A DNA stretch of 64,000 bases from Macrocystis pyrifera (lineage: Eukaryota; Sar; Phaeophyceae; Laminariales; Laminariaceae): positions 15,032,128 to 15,096,127 of the forward strand of contig JASSKH010000005.1 of the NCBI GenBank assembly GCA_031763025.1, given 5' to 3'. The position numbers and the translations under genes are program-made. A model generated the notes under the pieces. The model had not been told where the DNA came from and did not search any database. It saw only the letters and a program-made list of their open reading frames with translations. Shown here in pieces: positions 59,901-64,000 of this stretch; positions within the stretch are counted from its first letter, which is position 1; each line of letters starts with the position of its first letter.

Positions 59901-61005
59901 AGTATAACCGCATTCAATTTTCTCATTTTCCTGTCATTTACTCTTACAGTGGGCTCCTTTACCTGTGTTCTGGTGGAAGGCAAGATTCTGTTTTCAGCGT
60001 CAAAAGTCGACTTCATGTATTAGTGCATATCTGTTCGAGATAAAATCCGATTGCGAAACGGTTTTTCACGTTCGATTACCTGGTACTTTCCGGATAGACT
60101 GGCAGTACCGGTATATTTGTTGCAGGTGAAGGGCTGCGGGGATGTTGTCGCAAAGATAGGCAACAAAAAACTAGAAAATACATTCTGTACTACTGCAGCG
60201 TGTGAGACCGCTGTGAAGCATATCGATCCCCACACAATAACGCCTTTTTTCTCCGTGATAAATATCACGGCATGAATATGGGCGTGAAGATTTCTCTGCC
60301 ACATACCTGCTGCACTGTCGCGTCGCGTGAACATTGGGGTATTTTACCTAAGGTTTCTGCAGTCTGATATATCGAGTTGTCAAACTCTAAGCACTCTGCG
60401 CCATGCTGCGTGCTTGCAGTGCTGTTCGTGGCTACGAATAAATACCTACAGCAATTATTCAGCACATATAGAATATATATATATATATATATATATCTCC
60501 GTCTGCGAGGAGCAAAATGTGCATGAGATCACGAATGGGATCATGCTTGATGCACGAATTCAGTAAACCATAGCAGTGCAGTCTCAGAAAAGCCCTTGGG
60601 CGTGGTGTTGTTGCAGTTGTCTGCGCTGCTCGATGACAGTGAAGACATAGAGCGTTACGATGTCGTTGCAATTCTACACGATATATACTCCGTGTAAAGG
60701 ACGAAATACCACCAGTCGTCAGTGCATGCAGCGCGTCGCACCTGCGTGAGTATCGCAGCAGCGACCGTAGGGTCCAGATCGTTCGGCAACGGAGCGATGT
60801 TCGTCATCTTCGAGCCGTTGTCATCGTCCTCGGCGTGACCTAACCGGCGGCTGCTACCACCACCACTACCGCCATGGTCTTTCGTTTCGCCCGCAGTGTA
60901 GCGGCGCCGCCCCTCCCCCTCGAGCGTGTCTCCGTCTCCATCGCCACTATCAGCACCAGCAATGCTCGAGAAGCCCGAATCGTCGCGGAGGCCCCAATGG
61001 AACAT
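33820..61005 (-). CDS. Gene B: PKD2-like (polycystin/TRPP) cation channel, 19 exons, spliced
   Basis: Tandem paralogue of gene A, predicted 929 aa. The 19 exons total 2790 nt, stay in frame throughout and end in TGA. Domains: IQ-like motif ~87-102; S1 ~125-147; polycystin/TOP domain ~170-548 with a nine-Cys insertion; S2 to S4 ~551-638; S5 ~664-689; filter LGE at 708-710; S6 ~726-749; tail 752-929 with no EF-hand loop. Every intron position and phase equals gene A; only exons 1, 4, 5, 12, 18 and 19 differ in length. The function expected from the family is a tetrameric, Ca-permeable cation channel; heteromers with gene A are possible but inferred. Gene B keeps a cleaner N-terminus (start ATG in frame) but has a GC donor after exon 6 and a shortened C-terminus abutting a tandem duplication. 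Introns hold only repeats. Confidence 0.85.
34475..34709 (-). CDS. Gene B exon 18: cytosolic tail
   Basis: 235 nt, acceptor ACAAG|G, donor ACG|GTGGGT. Encodes CMWKARIQWANTYVRWRL, a basic stretch and GVDGRPVLMIRRP. Two codons longer than gene A. Confidence 0.75.
35186..35265 (-). CDS. Gene B exon 17: post-S6 segment
   Basis: 80 nt, acceptor CACAG, donor CTCT|GTAAGT. Encodes AYRGVAGGMKDEDTILESLI, then AFVGMT. Confidence 0.85.
36250..36287. repeat. CAG/CTG microsatellite next to exon 16 donor, gene B
   Basis: About twelve CAG units (one CAA) starting 9 nt from the exon edge. Confidence 0.95.
36296..36529 (-). CDS. Gene B exon 16: S5 end, pore (LGE) and S6
   Basis: 78 codons, acceptor AACAAG|GTG, donor GAG|GTGCGT. 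Encodes VMMVFTNLTWFLVG, THFSTAGEAW, SVVRVSLGEYENFY, QPTVGP and S6 ending LLLNVVIAVLLE. Same acceptor and donor strings as gene A and the same CTG tract right after the donor. Confidence 0.95.
37815..37907 (-). CDS. Gene B exon 15: S4-S5 linker and S5 start
   Basis: 31 codons, acceptor CCCAG, donor CTG|GTGAGC. Encodes ILTFHKRMSIVADTLSRASI and HLSHFLFVFFL. Confidence 0.9.
38902..38930. repeat. C29 homopolymer in gene B intron 14
   Basis: 29 consecutive C on the + strand, about 100 bp past the exon 14 donor. Confidence 0.9.
39036..39143 (-). CDS. Gene B exon 14: S4
   Basis: 36 codons, acceptor GCAAAG|GTG (AAG site), donor CAG|GTGCGA. Encodes VAQEVVALHNVAPF and S4 (VSTYYFVFVLTTMVGLYRWI, then FQ). 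Confidence 0.9.
40908..40978 (-). CDS. Gene B exon 13: S3
   Basis: 71 nt, acceptor ACCAG, donor TTG|GTAAGT. Encodes NRCHCVCGFTFFVLMVLTIV and LWL. Confidence 0.85.
41653..41753 (-). CDS. Gene B exon 12: S2
   Basis: 101 nt, acceptor ACGCAG, donor AAGC|GTAAGC. Encodes S2 (VSMLLFVCMLFGMM) and WHDTRKWWRLRRSKAKR. Six nt shorter than gene A because of the donor position. Confidence 0.85.
42630..42702 (-). CDS. Gene B exon 11: end of TOP domain, pre-S2
   Basis: 73 nt, acceptor CCCAG|GA, donor ACAG|GTACGC. Encodes GGKVAVKETISTYAVKSRLV, then LSGDR. It lies in a longer open frame whose remainder is intron read-through. Confidence 0.8.
43240..43393 (-). CDS. Gene B exon 10: TOP core, LVTYN and FEDG strands
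   Basis: 154 nt, acceptor CAACAG, donor GATG|GTGGGA. Contains ALLVMEDLDVIPRDE, LVTYNGNQKSAYGS and VSVDFYFEDG. Confidence 0.9.
44052..44101 (-). CDS. Gene B exon 9: TOP core micro-exon
   Basis: 50 nt, phase 1 in and 0 out, acceptor CTCAG, donor GGG|GTGAGT. Encodes AGGYVLMLDTGGFNAG, aligned with exon 9 of gene A. Confidence 0.85.
46422..46600. repeat. GGT/GTC-rich tract in gene B intron 8
   Basis: About 180 bp of GGTGGT, GGTCGTCGT and GGCGGT triplets. The matching intron of gene A holds a CAG/CAA tract instead. Confidence 0.9.
46949..47108 (-). CDS. Gene B exon 8: TOP core, RRMRV..C
   Basis: 53 codons plus one base, acceptor GGTAG, donor GAGG|GTGAGG. Starts VKFARRMRVPEESC and contains KETIIPAGAW. 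Confidence 0.9.
47864..47923 (-). CDS. Gene B exon 7: polycystin domain, RNRVIGGML
   Basis: 20 codons, acceptor GATAG, donor CTG|GTGAGT. Encodes VPFNGIGYVANRNRVIGGML. Confidence 0.85.
49013..49087 (-). CDS. Gene B exon 6: polycystin domain, GC donor
   Basis: 25 codons, acceptor CGCAG, encoding ASQCTNIAVDVG...ARFNADLG. At the place where gene A has GTGAGT the donor reads GCAAGT, so this intron appears to be of the GC-AG class. Confidence 0.75.
49895..50140 (-). CDS. Gene B exon 5: variable extracellular linker
   Basis: 82 codons, acceptor TTCTAG|CTA, donor AAT|GTGCGT. Begins LGRLCTGRYLEICAASL and ends GGVTAAAGHVVIDN. The middle is Ala/Ser/Pro-rich, diverged from gene A, with possible N-glycosylation sites (NAS, NTS). 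Confidence 0.8.
51943..52212 (-). CDS. Gene B exon 4: Cys-rich and poly-Ser insertion
   Basis: 90 codons, acceptor TTTTCAG, donor GTG|GTAAGT. Holds C-x2-C-x8-C-x2-C (CTVCAVKPPDDVCNAC), a shorter Ser tract than gene A, and a closing CGAC. Confidence 0.85.
52441..52576. repeat. 68-bp tandem duplication
   Basis: Two copies beginning AGACTGATTTCAG at 52441 and 52509, each ending GATAACAATT, in gene B intron 3. Confidence 0.9.
53108..53182 (-). CDS. Gene B exon 3: start of polycystin domain
   Basis: 25 codons, acceptor ACCAG, donor CAG|GTGTGT. Encodes ARYGPEKDRTHMDVTSL, then SDVYQWMQ, 18 of 25 residues identical to gene A. Confidence 0.85.
54499..54717 (-). CDS. Gene B exon 2: IQ-like helix and S1
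   Basis: 73 codons, acceptor CGCAAG|GCC (an AAG site; gene A uses CAG), donor CTT|GTGAGA. Encodes AAFRGYRLRDRMRHL, RALHANAHGFRR and S1 (LALFLVFFGLYFSLVFGGAD). Confidence 0.85.
55127..56290. repeat. Degenerate minisatellite, unit about GGAACTCGCGTG, flips strand
   Basis: From 55127 to about 55400 the word reads GAGTTCCCGCGAG. From about 55440 to 56260 it reads GGAACTCGCGTGGG on the same strand, so the array is inverted near 55.42 kb. Lies in gene B intron 1. Confidence 0.85.
56340..56640. repeat. Second degenerate repeat, CCCGCATGGGATG-type words
   Basis: Imperfect copies of TGGGATGTCGCGG / CCCGCGGGAGCTCG words, adjacent to but different from the preceding array. Confidence 0.6.
57313..57898 (-). 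mobile_element. Dispersed G/C-bounded repeat, complete 586-bp copy (gene B intron 1)
   Basis: Bounded by GGGGGGGTATACT on the left and GAGTACATCCCCCC on the right (imperfect inverted ends). A block like TCATGCATGGCCGTAGTCGT lies near both ends. The interior matches 25.26-25.79 kb in reverse complement. No conserved open frame, so probably non-autonomous. Confidence 0.8.
57910..57973. mobile_element. Short 64-bp relative of the G/C-bounded repeat
   Basis: GGGGGGGTGTACT ... AGTACACCTACCCCCCC enclosing only the block AAGGTCATACGACTACGCGG and its neighbour. Looks like a solo or internally deleted form. Confidence 0.75.
57979..57999. mobile_element. MITE left-end fragment
   Basis: ATTACGGGGGAACATAG only, with no matching right end nearby. 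Confidence 0.6.
58479..58584. mobile_element. ~106-bp MITE, copy in gene B intron 1
   Basis: TATTGGGGGACCATAGTAAA at the left (two bases of the TIR lost) and GGACCCCCGTAATA at the right. Confidence 0.9.
58829..58880. repeat. Short tandem duplication
   Basis: CACCATTCGAAGGAAGTAAA and CGCCATTCGAAGGAAGTAAA, each followed by an A run. Confidence 0.85.
59139..59251. mobile_element. ~113-bp MITE, decayed copy in gene B intron 1
   Basis: TATTGCGAGGGTCCATCCATAG at the left and GTGTTCACCCGTAACA at the right, with a well-preserved core. Confidence 0.85.
60473..60496. repeat. (AT)n tract in gene B intron 1
   Basis: About 12 AT units, 250 bp inside the intron from exon 1. Confidence 0.9.
60742..61005 (-). 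CDS. Gene B exon 1: N-terminus, acidic/Gly-rich, ends in ILTQ
   Basis: 88 codons from the ATG at 61005 (ATGTTCCATTGG; gene A has ATGTTCTTCTGG at 27937) to the donor CAG|GTGCGA. Rich in Asp, Gly and Ser, ending NDLDPTVAAAILTQ. A CT-rich tract lies upstream, either 5'UTR or the acceptor of an unseen leader exon. Joining to exon 2 over a 6-kb intron is inferred from the paralogue and phase. Confidence 0.65.
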
Positions 61006-61775
61006 GAAGATTTGTCGAGACGACTTTCTCACCCAAGAAGACAGAAAGAGGAGAAAGAGGAGGAGAGGAGGATAAGGGGGAGAAGGAGGAAGAAGAGCGA
61101 GGCGGTTGGACCAGAGTGATCACCCCTACTGCTGTACCCACCTGTTTTATTCGGCGCGATTTGTAGCACGATCGTGGACAATACTGTTTGTGGAGACAAC
61201 CAAAGTGGGTGTATATTCAACCGGAAGCTGGTTGCCTGTACAATAGTAGCACTGGATGCTGATATCATGGTTGGGGGGTTTATCCCCCCCCCCTCCTTGC
61301 CCCTAGACGCCTCCTGACCGCCACCAAAAACAAGAGAATGCTGCTCGTGCTTATGTCTTCGTACTTTCTGCATTTTCTGGAAACCGGAAACTAACGTCCA
61401 AACTACACTCCAAGGTTTTTTATTCAACCACGAACGGCAGGCCAAACACGGCCAGGAGGAGGAGGAGGAGGAGGAGTCGACGAGCCGATGGGCGTTTATT
61501 CGCACCCATCCGTGGCCTCTTTCCTCCCTTACTTCGACTGTTTTGCTACTGTTGTTATTGCTGCTCCCTCTGAGCCTTGGTCGCGCTTTTTATTGTCTCC
61601 CCGGCGGTCGCACAGACGGGCTTAAAGGCAAGAGATTTGAGCTCCACCACCACCTCGATCACCCCAATCAATGCCTACTATAATAGGTACCAGATAAGCC
61701 GTGAACGTATATACCGTATTATATTGTATTTCAATGATGCGCACATTGACTTCTGGCTACAAATTTTGAAGTAAA
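61006..61775. other. Upstream flank of gene B
   Basis: On the minus strand a 75-bp CT-rich tract precedes the start codon. Further up are a CCTCCT run at about 61460-61480 and nothing exon-like. Presumed 5'UTR and promoter. Confidence 0.4.
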
Positions 61776-61886
61776 TATAACGGGGGACCACATAGCAAAT
61801 AGGACCAAACACTGTTCGTAAAAAAAGCGAAATATATAGGTTTTTGTGTTTACCGTAGGTCCTATTTAATATGATTCCCCGTAATA
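61776..61886. mobile_element. ~111-bp MITE upstream of gene B
   Basis: TATAACGGGGGACCACATAG at the left and GATTCCCCGTAATA at the right. Confidence 0.9.
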
Positions 61887-63285
61887 GCACTTGAAGCAAT
61901 AAATACGTAATATATCGACATGTAATAAATCGACATCGATCGGCTTGTCACATATTGGGATGCGGCCTACAAAAGCTGCAAATTTGGGTATCAACTATTC
62001 AATCAGTCGAACTCACAGCTGACCTACTTGATCATTTTATTGTAAAATAAGTTCAGATCGATGATAATGATGATGATGATGATGGATGAGCATTCCACCA
62101 GTTACATCAATCAATAATGAGGTGCCTGTCTGTGGCATCTGGTGGTGATTGGTGGTGGTGCAGGTGGCGGAATGTAATATATTGGTTTGACTATATACAC
62201 ACGGGCGGGCGACTAAAAACATCGAAAACCCCTTCATTCGGTACAAGCGATCGCATTGCGTCGACGGATGAAGACATGCCTGGTACCACAGCTAGGATGG
62301 TACGGCAATATTATGGAAGACCTACTCGTACATATTTAGAATATTAATATCGCACGCGGGCGACGACGGCAACCGCGGGTGATGCCTTCTGTTCGGAGGC
62401 TCTTATAAGACTAGCGTACCGCCCGCGCGGCGGTATTGACCCATCTAGTTGTAGGTTTTACGTACGTGTACGGCCAAACGACGCGTGACGTGTCGATGAT
62501 CACTCAGCTGAGGGCCAGCATAACAAAGTGTTTGAAAGGAAACACCCCAGGTACTGCTAACACTGTAGACGACAGATGACCACCCCGACGCCGCTAGTGA
62601 GAAAAGTTAGTCGTGTCCCACTCTGCGCACGAAACATGAGGAGCGTTTAGACGTTAAGTAAGACGAAGATCAAGCGTTCCCTCTATTTACTTAATAACAG
62701 TATTCTAGCAACACGTGAAAATAGATTAAAAACAAAGTGGCAGTCTATTATTGTGGCCCCTTTGTGTGTTGTTTTGCGACCAGCTTTGTCCACACCCGTT
62801 TCCCTCATATGATATATATGCATCCACATAGGAAACCCGGGGATGTGCCCAGGATGTCCCCTGATGCCCATATATTTATATACTGTAACCTGCCCCTGGT
62901 GAATGAAGACAACAACAACAGTGCACGAGCCCCTCGCAGTCCCGATAGGGGAGGAGGAGTGATAAGAAGGAGGGGGGGGGGGGCTTACTCAATTGTTGCT
63001 TGCATTATTAGTCATTTGACCGTGTTGACCACGCATCCCTTTCAAGACGGAGCACCGATCCTGCTCCTGATATAGACACCTCCAACAGCTGGACGCTCAC
63101 TGCGTTGTTTCCACATATTTCACAAAAAATATTTGCTATTCATATAGTATCACCCCCTTCCTGTTTCGCTGCCTTTGGCCACCATGTATCTCCTCTTAAT
63201 AGGATATCATAAATGTTTTCTCGCTACTATCTACTAGTAGTGTACCAAACTCCTCCGTATCATATTCGTATATTTTCACACCTCG
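61887..63285. other. Intergenic, no gene seen
   Basis: Only short GAT and G-run microsatellites and random open frames. Confidence 0.4.
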
Positions 63286-63725
63286 GGTAACGTAACACTC
63301 GGATAACACTTATCTACGTTTTGGGGCCTAACACAGGGACGTGGCAACGTACTATTAACAACATAGTGTTAGCACTGGAGGAGCAATCACGGTAACGAAC
63401 GGTAACAACACAGTGTTAACATGAAAGCCATCAACGTGCACACGCCTTAACGCAACGGATCTGCTCGATCTCGTCCAGCTCTGGTACAGGTAGCATTTAT
63501 GTTATGCCGTGATCCGTCCTTGAATCAACATTGCAACACAGTCAGTGTTAGGCTTGGATCAAACACGTATGTTGTCACTCGAACATGCCCAGATCGATAT
63601 CCGCATATTTACTAACACGATAAGTAAGGTGTTTTTACTGTCTACGCAGCGTTAGACATAACACACTAACATAGTATTTTACCCTTAGGACGAGCGTTAT
63701 ACAGAACACCCTAACATAACCATCT
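63286..63725. repeat. AACACAGTGTTA-type dispersed motif cluster
   Basis: Repeated TAACACT, AACATAGTGTTA, ACACAGTGTTAAC and CACTAACATA words over 440 bp, many palindromic. Related words occur between the two final MITEs. Confidence 0.65.
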
Positions 63726-63738
63726 TGGCCAGCACTAC

Positions 63739-63848
63739 TATTACGGGGGGCCATAGTTAAGAGGACCTATGGTATACATAAAAAAACTATATATTTCACT
63801 GTTTTTACTAACAATATTTGGTCCTGTTTACTATGGTCCCCCGTAATA
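63739..63848. mobile_element. 110-bp MITE, array unit 1
   Basis: Intact TATTACGGGGG...CCCCCGTAATA copy with the core in reverse orientation relative to the copy at 24529. Confidence 0.95.
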
Positions 63849-63912
63849 ATATCACATAACATTGTGCTACAAATAATACACTAACATAAAATAACGTAGT
63901 GGTCAGCATTAC

Positions 63913-64000
63913 TATTACGGGGGTCCATAGTTAACAGGACCTACGGTATATACACAAAAACCTATATATTTACCTATTTTTACTAACAATATTTGGTCCT
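63913..64000. mobile_element. MITE, array unit 2, cut by the window end
   Basis: TATTACGGGGGTCCATAGTT and core, same orientation as the copy at 63739 and 174 bp downstream of it, with a similar left flank (CAGCATTAC versus CAGCACTAC). Confidence 0.9.

Overview
The window looks like nuclear DNA from an intron-dense eukaryote with a repeat-rich genome. There is no operon structure and no rRNA gene or tRNA gene that I can support. Small exons sit in introns of about 0.3 to 6 kb, microsatellites and homopolymer C tracts are common, and short TA-targeting inverted-repeat elements are scattered through the right-hand two thirds. A brown-alga-like stramenopile is my best guess, but this is an inference from style and not a database match.

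The core of the window is a tandem pair of paralogous genes, both on the minus strand. I reconstructed both by aligning the two copies with each other and choosing splice sites that keep the phase. Gene A runs from about 27.9 kb down to 5.4 kb and gene B from about 61.0 kb down to 33.8 kb. Each has 19 exons with identical intron positions and phases. The predicted proteins are about 937 aa (A) and 929 aa (B). The order of parts is: an N-terminal IQ-like motif, S1, a polycystin (TOP) domain carrying a Cys-rich and Ser-rich insertion, S2 to S5, a pore loop with an L-G-E filter, S6, and a novel C-terminal tail without an EF-hand. This is the polycystin-2 (PKD2/TRPP) cation channel architecture. 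The two proteins would be close enough to co-assemble as tetramer subunits, which is inference.

Layout. 0-2.4 kb: degenerate G/C-rich minisatellite that flips orientation and is split by a 228-bp TA-flanked inverted-repeat element. 2.8-3.0 kb: fragment of a dispersed poly-G/poly-C bounded repeat. 3.0-5.4 kb: no gene seen. 5.4-27.9 kb: gene A; its large first intron (22.3-27.7 kb) collects repeats. 28-33.8 kb: intergenic DNA with a nested cluster of ~110-bp MITEs, a tRNA-promoter-like patch and a 1.4-kb GGT-rich tract. 33.8-61.0 kb: gene B, whose first intron (54.7-60.7 kb) holds a second orientation-flipping minisatellite, a complete 586-bp copy of the dispersed repeat and more MITEs. 61-64 kb: intergenic DNA ending in what looks like the start of a MITE-containing tandem array with a 174-bp period.

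The most interesting items are: the perfectly conserved 19-exon structure of the channel pair; a nine-Cys insertion in the polycystin domain; Glu replacing the usual filter Asp; an IQ-like motif assembled across a 5-6 kb intron; CTG repeats placed at the same splice donor in both genes; and a nested MITE insertion that shows TA target duplication directly.
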